A stretch of DNA of 41,352 nt from Saprospiraceae bacterium (GCA_021738725.1 JAIPBE010000029.1:1-41352), one strand, 5' to 3'; counted from the first letter of the stretch, positions 9,352-17,691 are shown. Made by a program: numbers and translations. The notes: generated by a model not told the origin, from the sequence alone.

Positions 9352-10199
9352 ATATCAATAAGCAATTTTCATGGTCGCTGAAACAAAACTGGATCCTCCC
9401 CATTCTTTATGGTCGGAAGTTTAAAAAGGACTTTCTGAATGCACCGGTGTTCACCTTGTTTTTGGGGAATTCGCGCAGTGGCACCACCCTGATCGCTTCT
9501 CTTCTGGATGCCCACCCGAATATGGTGATCTCGCATGAGTTGGATATCCTGCGAATGTTGCATACACCGATTGGAAAATTGGGATTGTATGGACGGATAT
9601 TCAATAAGTCCCGCTGGTTTGCCAGCAATGACGCACAATGGCAAACCTATTCCTATCGTGTACCCACCGGATGGCAGGGCCGATTTGATCAGTTATTGGT
9701 GATCGGGGATAAAAAGGCTCATCATTCTTGTGTATTACTTCATCAGGATCCGTCCTTGCTGATGCAGTTGGAACAAAAAGTTCAGGTTCCCATCCGGATC
9801 ATTCATGTCATTCGAAACCCGTTTGATAATATCACCACTAAAGCCCGTAAGGGAGCACAACGACAACTGGAAGCGCCCCTGGAAAAACTACGAGAAGTGG
9901 CCGATGTGTATTTTCGAAATATCGGAATAGTTGAGGTCTTGAAGAAGCGTGGTCATTTTGCCGTTCATGAGATTCAGTTTGAGACTTTCCTGCATCAGCC
10001 GGAAATGGAATTGAAGGCTTTATGTACTTTTTTGGGAACGACTTGCCCACCGGATTATTTGTCTGCTTGCCTGACTCTGGTAAATCCTCAGGCGCATCAA
10101 AGCCGACATGATGTGGAGTGGCCGGAAGATCTGAAGCAGGATGTGTTGCAGCGCGCCAGCCAGTACGAATCGTTGAGCGGCTATCAGTTTGATCAGTAG
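9348..10199 (+). CDS. Sulfotransferase, Sulfotransfer_3-like
   Basis: This 283-residue enzyme belongs to a different subgroup from its neighbours. Its P-loop is LGNSRSGTTLIASLLDAHPN and its 3'-phosphate motif is IIHVIRNPFDNI, as in the Sulfotransfer_3 group. ATG 9348 overlaps the previous stop (ATGA) and is preferred over GTG 9342. Its stop overlaps the stop of the convergent gene by 7 bases, so no terminator fits between them. It is the last gene of the forward operon that starts with the ABC permease. Confidence 0.82.
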   Translation: MNINKQFSWSLKQNWILPILYGRKFKKDFLNAPVFTLFLGNSRSGTTLIASLLDAHPNMVISHELDILRMLHTPIGKLGLYGRIFNKSRWFASNDAQWQTYSYRVPTGWQGRFDQLLVIGDKKAHHSCVLLHQDPSLLMQLEQKVQVPIRIIHVIRNPFDNITTKARKGAQRQLEAPLEKLREVADVYFRNIGIVEVLKKRGHFAVHEIQFETFLHQPEMELKALCTFLGTTCPPDYLSACLTLVNPQAHQSRHDVEWPEDLKQDVLQRASQYESLSGYQFDQ

Positions 10200-10918
10200 G
10201 ATCCGAGTTTCTTCTCTTCGATTTCAGCGATCTCGCTGAGTTGTTGATACAGTTCCAGGCACCGTTCGGGCATGGGCAGATCAGCCACTTCCTGGTGGCG
10301 TAATGCGGGGTCAAAAAAGGCATCATCACCAGAAAGGCCTAGGCTGAAAGCAATCGCTTTCACTGCTTGTTGATACCGTTGAGCCGGCCAGTCAAAATTG
10401 ACAATGGGAAAAGCGGATTCATTATACACAGACAAAAGTTGGTTGTTGTATTGGAACCAGACCTCGTCCCAATCTGCCACCACTTTATCGGGCAGAAGCG
10501 CATTCCGGGCTTCCAGTGATTTCCATACAAGTGCAGGGTGCCGGATGGTTCCGACAAATGCAGTGTGTTCATCCTTCCAGGCCTCTAAGGCGAATAACAT
10601 CCGAGGGTCCTTGATGCCGTAAATGGGCGCCTCTGCCCGGAATTGGGCTTTGAGGTCGGTGATCTCCCTGGATATGTCGGCTGGAATCTCCGATATCACC
10701 CTTGGGTCATACCAGGTTCCTCCCTGCATTTTGATCAGTGTGTTATTGATCTTTCGAGCTGGAAAATGTTCCTGATTGCCCTTGTGATTATGCTTGTTTT
10801 GGGTGCTGATATCTTCGCCCAGATGAAGCCCATAGTGCTTGAGCATACCGGCCAGGCTGGAGGTACCGCTGCGGTGCATACCCAGGATCAGGACCATCTT
10901 TTCTGTTGTTGGATTCAT
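10193..10918 (-). CDS. Sulfotransferase family protein
   Basis: The 241-residue product starts with VLILGMHRSGTSSLAGML, a sulfotransferase P-loop close to the N-terminus. It also has GTIRHPALVWKSL in the position of the 3'-phosphate site. The KGNQEHFPARKINNTLI region resembles bacterial sulfotransferases found with glycosyltransferases. ATG 10918 overlaps the upstream glycosyltransferase stop (ATGA), so I reject the longer open frame to 11218, which only mirrors that gene. The two minus-strand genes form one translation-coupled unit. Confidence 0.78.
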   Translation of the reverse strand: MNPTTEKMVLILGMHRSGTSSLAGMLKHYGLHLGEDISTQNKHNHKGNQEHFPARKINNTLIKMQGGTWYDPRVISEIPADISREITDLKAQFRAEAPIYGIKDPRMLFALEAWKDEHTAFVGTIRHPALVWKSLEARNALLPDKVVADWDEVWFQYNNQLLSVYNESAFPIVNFDWPAQRYQQAVKAIAFSLGLSGDDAFFDPALRHQEVADLPMPERCLELYQQLSEIAEIEEKKLGSY

Positions 10919-11850
10919 AATCCGATCTGTTGTAAGGCGGTGCGATAGTGTTGCCGAAGCTGGATGCAGTGATCCAGCGATTTGCGGATCGTTTTGGAAG
11001 TGTCGGATGCTGCGCTCAGGGGCATTTTTGGAACAGGTTTGTCTTGCTGGATAGCCAGCAGTGCCTGAGCCAGGTATTCCGCCTGCAGACGCATTTTTTC
11101 CTGCCCTCCACGATGAGCTTTGTGATAGGCCATGGCTTTTTCCTGTCGGCTCAATACGGTCAGATATCTGGATAACCCTCCGTAATGAAGGATGGGACCT
11201 TCTTCTGTATAGACGCAACGATACCCGGCATGTTGTAGTAGGATGTTTAACACTTTGCCGTTATCGTATCGCTCTTTTTGAATGCCCATTTGACGAATGA
11301 TGTGCTGGATATCTGAGGGGATGGCTGCCCACTCATAGTTACTGAAGGTCATCCCTGAATTATTGCGGATCTCGCTGATCTCGGCATTGCGATAGATGGC
11401 AAAATAGGTACCTCCCAGACAGAATCCGTCTTCTGTCACCATAAATCGCCCACCAGCCTTCGGGTGATCATTGGAAAGGACCGGGCTGTCGGCCCAGACC
11501 GGAGAGCCCGAAAAGACAGCGGCATTCTCCTGGAGCAAGTCTTCCAGAAAAGGTTGGATATCACTCATGGCCAGGATATCGGAATCCATAAAGGCAAAGT
11601 ACTTCCCGGTTTCCATCTCCTGCAATTCGTTGAGCAGCACGGGGTGAGGTAGCATGTCTGAGGTGGGATGAACCAGGACACTGACCCGTTCCGGGGCCAA
11701 GGCGGCAAGACCATGGAGGAGGGCCACTTCATCCGGTGGACAGGCATTGGAGACCAGTCTCAACTGGACCGAGGTATTACGGATCAGACTGATCAGGAAC
11801 AAGTTCAGCTGTCTGACCGTATAAGGCGTATAGATTATATTAAATTGCAT
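10915..11850 (-). CDS. Glycosyltransferase-like protein (GT-A fold, DxD motif)
   Basis: The 311-residue protein begins with FNIIYTPYTVRQLNLFLISL, the first strand and helix of a GT-A fold. It carries YFAFMDSDILAM (D89, D91), the nucleotide-sugar and metal-binding DxD-type motif. No transmembrane segment is apparent, so it is probably cytoplasmic. The C-terminal 80 residues are helical and charged. It is coupled to a sulfotransferase by an ATGA overlap and divergent from another one 47 bp away, so it probably helps build the glycan that is sulfated. The exact sugar and linkage cannot be told. Confidence 0.7.
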   Translation of the reverse strand: MQFNIIYTPYTVRQLNLFLISLIRNTSVQLRLVSNACPPDEVALLHGLAALAPERVSVLVHPTSDMLPHPVLLNELQEMETGKYFAFMDSDILAMSDIQPFLEDLLQENAAVFSGSPVWADSPVLSNDHPKAGGRFMVTEDGFCLGGTYFAIYRNAEISEIRNNSGMTFSNYEWAAIPSDIQHIIRQMGIQKERYDNGKVLNILLQHAGYRCVYTEEGPILHYGGLSRYLTVLSRQEKAMAYHKAHRGGQEKMRLQAEYLAQALLAIQQDKPVPKMPLSAASDTSKTIRKSLDHCIQLRQHYRTALQQIGL

Positions 11851-11897
11851 ACCATAGTGGTCGTTAGTCTGGAGGCTTCCAGGACGAAAGTAACCTT

Positions 11898-12593
11898 ATG
11901 ATCAACGCAAGACTCCGAAAATTCTTTGGCATTCAGGAGCCCCATCGTCTGGAGTTGATCTCCATTCATATTCCCAAAACGGCAGGAACCTCGTTTTATG
12001 CCATTTTGCAGGATATCTATGGCAAAAGCCATTCCATTGAAGTCAAACGGGAGCAGGCTCGGGCGAATGCCGGTAAATTCCAACGTTTTTTACTGCCCGA
12101 ACACCTCGTCTTGCATGGTCATTTTCACTTTGAAGAGGTTCGAAACCTGTTTGATCCTTCCCGGGTTCGTCTGGTTACCTGGCTGCGAGAGCCGGTGAAC
12201 CGAGTCATCAGCAATTACTATTTCTTCAATCGAAAGGTGAACGAAGATCCCAACCATTCCGAATGGCATCGTCGGGATGAACCTCTGGAGGTGTATGCCC
12301 ACTATGAGGAAAACCGCAATCGAATGACCAAATTCCTCGATGGGATTGCACTCGAAGACCTGTTTTTCTTTGGGATCCAGGAACACTTTGAAGAAGACGT
12401 GGCCCTGCTCCGGAAGAAAATGGGTTGGCCGGATGTTCAAATCCGGTCAGAGAATACCAACCAGGCTTATCAATCCCAATTTCCGCCCGTGTCAGCTGAC
12501 CTCAAAGAACAGATCAGGGCCTGGAATGTATCGGATGTTCAGTTGTACGAAAGGGCTTTGGAGTTGAGAAGGATGGAAGATGGGCCGGAATAG
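11898..12593 (+). CDS. Sulfotransferase, Sulfotransfer_2-like
   Basis: The 231-residue protein has LISIHIPKTAGTSF near residues 20-33, VTWLREPVNRVISNYYF, and NRNRMTKFLDGI. It is the closest paralogue of the gene at 7952-8674: the 16 residues around the P-loop are identical and the DNA there differs at only a few third positions. It is divergently transcribed from the glycosyltransferase with a 47-bp spacer that must hold both promoters. It ends 15 bp from the stop of the convergent regulator. Confidence 0.82.
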   Translation: MINARLRKFFGIQEPHRLELISIHIPKTAGTSFYAILQDIYGKSHSIEVKREQARANAGKFQRFLLPEHLVLHGHFHFEEVRNLFDPSRVRLVTWLREPVNRVISNYYFFNRKVNEDPNHSEWHRRDEPLEVYAHYEENRNRMTKFLDGIALEDLFFFGIQEHFEEDVALLRKKMGWPDVQIRSENTNQAYQSQFPPVSADLKEQIRAWNVSDVQLYERALELRRMEDGPE

Positions 12594-12608
12594 ATAAATC
12601 GGCCCTGG

Positions 12609-13619
12609 CTATTCCAATGTTTTCATTGCTTCATAGACACGCATATTCAGCAGATTGATCAGTCTGACCCGTGCAGCCTGACCGTGTGTGGAAACTACTG
12701 GGGAGACACTTTCCAGTTTGTGAATCCAATTGCGGGTGTAGGCCAGGAACTTCGGATGATCCGAATGCATGAAGTTGGGGTTGTCGAAGGTCAGATAGAC
12801 AGTCGTCAGAGCCCCTGCTTCTACTAGTACGGTATTGTTGGAATGTGTGCTTTCATTGTGATGAACTGTTAGTAATCCGCTGAATCCCTTTGTTTGCCGG
12901 CTGGAAAGTGATTTCTGGCCATTGCGTAGAAAGTTGTCAAACAGGTTGACCAGGTTTGAAACGCACTGGATGAGCATTTGTGCGGTCTTTTTTGAATCGA
13001 TCAGGCCCTGATCGTAATAGTACCGGATCTGGTTTAGAGTATTGTCAAGAAAGTGGGTATGCCAGAGTTCGACAGAAGGGATGGCCGTATATTGTTGAAG
13101 GAGTCGTTCCATCAACAAGATCAATTCTTCCTGCCGGAGGCCACCCCAATCCGTCTCGGAGAAGACTGTATCCTGAACATCCGGGTCTTTCCAAATGGTT
13201 TTGCCCCAGAGGAACAGTTTGAAAGCACCCAGTGCGGGAAAGTGGAAATAGTAGAACAGGGGAATTTCATTTGAAACATATCTGATGTTGACGCCCTGAA
13301 TCATACTCAGCCGGGAGAGGTCACGATGCAAGAGGAGGAGAAATTGGTTGATCTGTGGTTGTCTGCCGAACAAAGGAGGAAATCGGAAGCTGATATGGTC
13401 TTCAAATTGATGGATCTGTTGATCCAGGCTGATGTTGAATGCTTTGGCTACAACGATCAGTTCTTCAGCCGACAGGTTGGATGTACCGTTCATACGGTTA
13501 TAAGCTGATGCCAGGCTGATATCGAGCAATTCGACCAGTTGATCAGCCAGTCGTTTTCCTGCCAAAGTGCGTTTTGCAGCCTCTTTCAGAAAGTTGATCT
13601 GAAATGAATTTTCCATCAA
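12609..13619 (-). CDS. HTH-domain protein with unrecognised C-terminal region
   Basis: Residues of about 15-65 look like a Cro/C1- or BetR-type helix-turn-helix: LVELLDISLASAYNRMNG, then LSAEELIVVAKAFNISLD. The remaining 270 residues form a helical, soluble region that I do not recognise. It contains several Trp- and His-rich stretches, such as VELWHTHFLDNTLNQ. The protein is probably a DNA-binding regulator. The AT-rich upstream region holds two TTCTAGA boxes (see 13620-13671). It ends next to the sulfotransferase locus and stands divergent from the hydrolase/propeller array, so it could control either. Confidence 0.6.
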   Translation of the reverse strand: MMENSFQINFLKEAAKRTLAGKRLADQLVELLDISLASAYNRMNGTSNLSAEELIVVAKAFNISLDQQIHQFEDHISFRFPPLFGRQPQINQFLLLLHRDLSRLSMIQGVNIRYVSNEIPLFYYFHFPALGAFKLFLWGKTIWKDPDVQDTVFSETDWGGLRQEELILLMERLLQQYTAIPSVELWHTHFLDNTLNQIRYYYDQGLIDSKKTAQMLIQCVSNLVNLFDNFLRNGQKSLSSRQTKGFSGLLTVHHNESTHSNNTVLVEAGALTTVYLTFDNPNFMHSDHPKFLAYTRNWIHKLESVSPVVSTHGQAARVRLINLLNMRVYEAMKTLE

Positions 13620-13671
13620 TTCTAGATATATTAGAATAATTACAACAAATATGTTGAATTAATTCTAGAAA
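13620..13671. promoter_or_regulatory. Possible operator: paired TTCTAGA boxes upstream of HTH gene
   Basis: TTCTAGA occurs at 13620-13626 and again at 13663-13669, the second extended to the palindrome TTCTAGAA. The first lies within the loose inverted repeat ATTCTA-n6-TTAGAAT. Both sit within 52 bp of the start of an HTH protein in a very AT-rich stretch. Autoregulation by that protein is a guess from position and symmetry alone. Confidence 0.3.
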
Positions 13672-13798
13672 AATTGAAAAGACAAATATTTAACACTTCT
13701 GTTCCAGATTATTGTGTTTTACTTTTTTATATTTAGACAGTCAATAGAAATGTTTTTGGATATAGAATCCTGTCGAATGAGTTCATGCAACAATTGGC

Positions 13799-14803
13799 TT
13801 GACAGTCATAAACACACATAGCCCCCAAGGGGGGCTATGCGACACATCCGGGAAATTCCCAAATGCATACCGACTGTCACTCGGACCGGTGGAGGATGCC
13901 AAATTCGGCTGGGCGGCCACGATCATCACTGTTCTTTTTCCAGAATGGGTGGAGGGTATCTTCCCCAATGGCTTCGGGGCACAGCAGATCTTCGGGATGG
14001 TCGATGCTCTGGTGGATGATGTTTTTGGAGAATATGGTGGACAAACAGCGTCCGATCTCAATCCGGCCAGTGCAGTGGCAGAGGAGATATCTGACTTTCA
14101 GTCTGCGATGCCGGGACTGGCGTTTTACGGTGTAGAAGACAGTCCTGTACATTGGCGGGCCATGTCGAGCAAACTGAAACCATCGTCAGATCAGCAGTTG
14201 GATGGAGAGTATGATGAGGACTTGCTCGAGTGGGTCCACCGGGTGGCGGATATTTACAAAGGCATTGATGATTTAAACCATGCAATAGGAGTATTTCATG
14301 ATATCAACCCCTTTCCCCCCAATGGTTCACGCTATCACTATCTGGCCACCTTGTGGCGGCAAGGCCACCAATGGATCAACGATGATTCTGAACCTGGCTG
14401 GGTAAACCTGTTGGGTGCGGGTAATCAGATCTGGACGATCGAGTCAGTGAAGGAGCTTGCTCCGGATGAGGCGATCATCGTATCCAATCTTCAGGCACTT
14501 TTATTCAAGCTCTCCAAAGGGTCGCCAGCCTACTTTGAGACGCTGGCACAGATCGAGCAGATCATAAATGATCCTTCCGCTTATATCTGTGTGAACAAAG
14601 ATGGCTGGAAGCCCTCTACACCCCAACCCAACGATGGCATCGTCACCCAATCCGACTGCCACCGGGCAGATCTGCCGGAGGACAGGAATAAGATGATTGA
14701 ACATGCCAACCATTTTGAGTTGAGGAATCATGAAAATGCGAGAACTGCATATACAGATGCGTTTTTGGATGAAAATTCATTTTTCGAATTGAAACTTCAA
14801 TAA
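13799..14803 (+). pseudogene. 5'-truncated alpha/beta-hydrolase (lipase/esterase-like) fragment
   Basis: The 334-codon frame (TTG 13799, in-frame stop at 13778) looks like the C-terminal two thirds of a PGAP1/lipase-like serine hydrolase. VINTHSPQGG resembles the strand that follows the nucleophile elbow. DLNPASAVAEEI and YGVEDSPVHW are typical of the lid and core region. PNDGIVTQSDC would supply the acid Asp and HANHFEL the catalytic His. The N-terminal half with the GxSxG serine is absent, so it cannot be an active hydrolase unless it pairs with another chain. A 10-bp GC-rich hairpin (13817-13839) lies just inside the truncation point. The last 50 codons are repeated at 16067-16360. It may be a remnant or an orphan toxin-type C-terminal module. 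Confidence 0.55.
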
Positions 14804-14810
14804 TGATTTG

Positions 14811-14844
14811 AGAGGAGGATGAGATATCTCATCCTCCTCTTTTA
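14811..14844 (+). terminator. Rho-independent terminator after hydrolase fragment
   Basis: A perfect 30-nt palindrome (14811-14840, AGAGGAGGATGAGAT and its complement) is followed by TTTT. It sits 7 bp after the hydrolase stop and 16 bp before the propeller gene, so it would separate their transcription. Confidence 0.8.
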
Positions 14845-14859
14845 ATAAATATCGTTGTT

Positions 14860-16056
14860 ATGGAATACAAATGGACGCCTATCATCTGCATGCTATTCGT
14901 AGTATGTAGTTGTTGCAATAAGGAAAGCATTCCCGATAGTCCCTTGAAATTAGTGTGGCAGGAGAAGATACATGAGGATGGATCAACAAGTACAACATTT
15001 GAACCTTTTCTTTGTGAAAATGGAGTGCTATTCAGTAGTAATGCTTTTGATGGAACATTCTTGGGGTATCAATTATGTGACAAGGAAAGTGGAAAAATAA
15101 AATGGATATGGCAAGATGGATTCAGCATAAAAGAGCTACATGTCGGTAGCCAAAATGTTTCATTTTGGAATGGTCAAATAGTTTCCAATCAAGGAAACAG
15201 AAGATTTTGCATAGATGTAGAAACAGGCGAAACTATATGGAAGGAAAAAAACTCTTACGCATATGGCAATGACTTGGCTCAAGATGGACAATACATTTAT
15301 ACCGGAAGATATTTGAATTATGATTCATGGTTAGTAAGATATTCATTTCAATCCTCTATAGAGAGCGTGGTATATACGAATGAGACAGACAGTTTAAATA
15401 TGAGAGAGGCAACCTCACCTCCAGCAATTATATCGCAGGGGAAAGATAAATGGTTGGTTTATAATGATGGATTCGTCAATTATGATACTGGCAAAGGTCA
15501 TCCATGGTTAGCTTGCTATAATCTGACAGTAGACACAATGGTGTGGAGAATCCAAATCAGTGATCCATGGTTCCATGCAGGTGTGAGTGACATCCCACTC
15601 ATCCACAACAACCGCATCTACGTAGCGGAGAGCTTTCATGTGGTCTGCCTGGACCTCTTCACCGGTGATGAGATCTGGCGGAGGACTGAGAATGGTGCCT
15701 TTTTTACTGGTGGTATCCTGATGGCAGAAGGCAAATTATTCGCCATGTGTGAAAACCTCACATTATATACCATCAATCCGGAAGATGGAAACCTCATCCA
15801 TGCTGAGGGAAACAATGGTTCTGGTACGCGCATGCACTATCACAAAGGAAGAATCTATTATGTAGGCCAGGGGGATGGATTATTGCATTGTATTGATGCA
15901 TCCACGGGCAAACACCTCTGGACCATGGAAGGACCAGAGTATCAAAAAGATGATGACCTGTTTTTCGACAATGCCGGCCTGGCCATCGATCCGGAGACGG
16001 ATATGCTCTACATCACCGACTACAGGTATGCGTATGGGTACAAGATATTGGAGTGA
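14860..16056 (+). CDS. PQQ-like beta-propeller lipoprotein (copy 1)
   Basis: The 398-residue protein has a hydrophobic signal segment ending in VVCSCC, probably a lipobox. Repeated blade motifs of the PQQ/WD40-like propeller type follow: CDKESGKIKWIW, IDVETGETIW, LDLFTGDEIWRR, INPEDGNLI, IDASTGKHLWTME. It is probably an outer-membrane or periplasmic lipoprotein that binds a partner; no catalytic site is evident. The first half is AT-rich and diverged from the second copy (16413-17603), while the last third is nearly the same in both. It alternates with hydrolase C-terminal fragments. A protein shielding or holding the hydrolase is one reading of that layout, unproven. Confidence 0.65.
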   Translation: MEYKWTPIICMLFVVCSCCNKESIPDSPLKLVWQEKIHEDGSTSTTFEPFLCENGVLFSSNAFDGTFLGYQLCDKESGKIKWIWQDGFSIKELHVGSQNVSFWNGQIVSNQGNRRFCIDVETGETIWKEKNSYAYGNDLAQDGQYIYTGRYLNYDSWLVRYSFQSSIESVVYTNETDSLNMREATSPPAIISQGKDKWLVYNDGFVNYDTGKGHPWLACYNLTVDTMVWRIQISDPWFHAGVSDIPLIHNNRIYVAESFHVVCLDLFTGDEIWRRTENGAFFTGGILMAEGKLFAMCENLTLYTINPEDGNLIHAEGNNGSGTRMHYHKGRIYYVGQGDGLLHCIDASTGKHLWTMEGPEYQKDDDLFFDNAGLAIDPETDMLYITDYRYAYGYKILE

Positions 16057-16066
16057 AGAAAACCTG

Positions 16067-16360
16067 ATGACACTGACCAATCCGCAGCAGATCCAGCAGA
16101 CCATGCAACAGATCCACGATCTGATGCACGACCCGGAAAACTACTCCTGCTGGGAGACCTATGCCTGCCAGCCCATCCAGGAACAACCCTGTGATGGCAT
16201 CGTCACCCAATCCGACTGCCACCGGGCAGACTTGCCCGAGGATTTCAACCGACGTATCGACCATGCCAATCATTTTGAGTTAAGGAATCATGAAAATGCG
16301 AGGGTGGCGTACGAATCAGAATTCAATACGGTTACTTCGTTCTTTCGTTTGAATAAGTAA
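16067..16360 (+). pseudogene. C-terminal hydrolase fragment (97 codons)
   Basis: Starting at ATG 16067, ten bases after the propeller stop, this short frame repeats the end of the hydrolase at 13799-14803. It has CDGIVTQSDCHRADLPED, then HANHFELRNHENARVAY and a final SFF. Stretches of DNA of nearly 40 bases are identical between the two copies. It keeps the Asp and His region but nothing upstream, so it is a remnant or a recombination tail rather than an enzyme. The frame remains open for another 192 bases inside the propeller gene, which looks fortuitous. Confidence 0.6.
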
Positions 16361-16370
16361 TCTTCACTAT

Positions 16371-16399
16371 GTCCGGGAGCAGGATTGTTGCTCCCGGAC
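16371..16399 (+). terminator. Hairpin terminator-like structure after second fragment
   Basis: An 11-bp perfect stem, GTCCGGGAGCA (16371-16381) with TGCTCCCGGAC (16389-16399), encloses a 7-base loop 10 bp after the stop. No U-tract follows (CTAATCTAAAG), so it may be rho-assisted or protect the 3' end. Confidence 0.55.
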
Positions 16400-16412
16400 T
16401 AATCTAAAGGAT

Positions 16413-17603
16413 ATGAGATCGATTATTATCATTATCAATATACTTTTACTTACGGGCTGTCATAAGGACAATAATGATGTTTTCCCTCTAAAGATGAACT
16501 GGAAAGTATTACTGCATGAAATGCAAGGCACTTCTGGAACTATTGAGCAGTATTTATTGGATAATGGAGTACTGTTTTCTTCAAATCCATATTTAGGAGA
16601 TTATAGAGGATACTTTCTTTTGAATAAGGGAAATGGGTCATTGGTTTGGCATTGGAAGGACAATATCAAGGAATTAGAATCGCATCTTTTTGATAATAAA
16701 GTTAGTGACTATCAAGGTCGAATTATAATCAATAATCGACGTGAAAGGTATTGTATTGATCAATATTCTGGAAAGACCATTTGGAAAATACGGGATGATT
16801 GGGATTATGGGTCAGATATACAGCAAGTAGATAATATGATTTATTGTGGTAGAGATTTAGACTATCCGAATGCTGAACTTGTCCGTTACACCTTTCATGA
16901 TCCTATACCTGAAATACTATGGGAGAACCCCACTGACAGTACCAACATGCGGGAATATGATCTTCCTCCAGCCTTCACAGAACAGAACGGCAATACCTGG
17001 ATGGTATTCAGCGATGGATTTGTCAACTATGATAACGGTAAGGGGCATCCGTGGTTGGTGTGTTACAATCTTACCGCCGACAGTCTGATCTGGCGCCGAC
17101 AGGTATCCGACGCCTGGTTTCATGCGGGTATTCGGATTCCCCTCATCCACAACAACCGAATCTACGTAGCTGAGAGCTTTCATGTGGTATGCCTGGACCT
17201 GTTCACTTGCGAGGAAATCTGGCGGAAGACGTATGGGAATCAAGTCTCCTATACTCCACTCTTGTTAGTAAATGACCAATTATTTGTTGCCTGTGAAGAT
17301 GAGTTTATTGACATGGTAAACCCCGTAAATGGTTTGTTGCTCCATCATGAAGAAGGATCAGGTGGCAGTGCGAGTAAAATGCATTACCACAAGGGAAAGA
17401 TTTATTATGTCAGTGGCGGAGATGGCCAGTTACATTGCCTTGATGAAGGCACTGGAAAACATTTATGGACCATGGAAGGTCCTGAACGTCAAAATGATAG
17501 TGACTTATCCTTTGATGGTGCTGGTTTGGCCATCGATCCGGAGACGGACATGCTGTACATCACCGACTACCGCTATGCGTATGGGTATAAGATATTGGAG
17601 TGA
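16413..17603 (+). CDS. PQQ-like beta-propeller lipoprotein (copy 2)
   Basis: The 396-residue paralogue of the protein at 14860-16056 has a clear lipoprotein signal (IIIIINILLLTGC). It shows the same propeller blades (NKGNGSLVWHWK, DQYSGKTIWKI, LDLFTCEEIWRK, LDEGTGKHLWTME). The C-terminal 200 residues match copy 1 closely, and IHNNRIYVAESFHVVCLDLF is identical, whereas the N-terminal halves have drifted apart. The DNA composition shifts from AT-rich to GC-rich at about 16920, inside the gene. This points to mosaic recombination or faster evolution of the N-terminal half. The function is unknown. Confidence 0.65.
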   Translation: MRSIIIIINILLLTGCHKDNNDVFPLKMNWKVLLHEMQGTSGTIEQYLLDNGVLFSSNPYLGDYRGYFLLNKGNGSLVWHWKDNIKELESHLFDNKVSDYQGRIIINNRRERYCIDQYSGKTIWKIRDDWDYGSDIQQVDNMIYCGRDLDYPNAELVRYTFHDPIPEILWENPTDSTNMREYDLPPAFTEQNGNTWMVFSDGFVNYDNGKGHPWLVCYNLTADSLIWRRQVSDAWFHAGIRIPLIHNNRIYVAESFHVVCLDLFTCEEIWRKTYGNQVSYTPLLLVNDQLFVACEDEFIDMVNPVNGLLLHHEEGSGGSASKMHYHKGKIYYVSGGDGQLHCLDEGTGKHLWTMEGPERQNDSDLSFDGAGLAIDPETDMLYITDYRYAYGYKILE

Positions 17604-17616
17604 ACTGCCGACTCAT

Positions 17617-17691
17617 ATGCACGATCCAGCCAACTACCCCTACAGGGAGATCTATACCTTTCAGCCTTTCTACGTTGACTTTTTGTCTTAA
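17617..17691 (+). pseudogene. Short third hydrolase-linked remnant
   Basis: The 24-codon stretch MHDPANYPYREIYTFQP corresponds to MHDPENYSCWETYACQP inside the fragment at 16067-16360, then ends in unrelated residues and a stop. It follows the second propeller gene just as the larger fragment follows the first. It is too short to act as a protein and records a third, mostly deleted, repeat unit. Confidence 0.5.

Noticed and set aside
10919-11218. N-terminal extension of the sulfotransferase at 10193-10918
   Set aside because: The extra residues lie within the glycosyltransferase gene in another frame; ATG 10918 overlaps that gene's stop and is directly before the P-loop.
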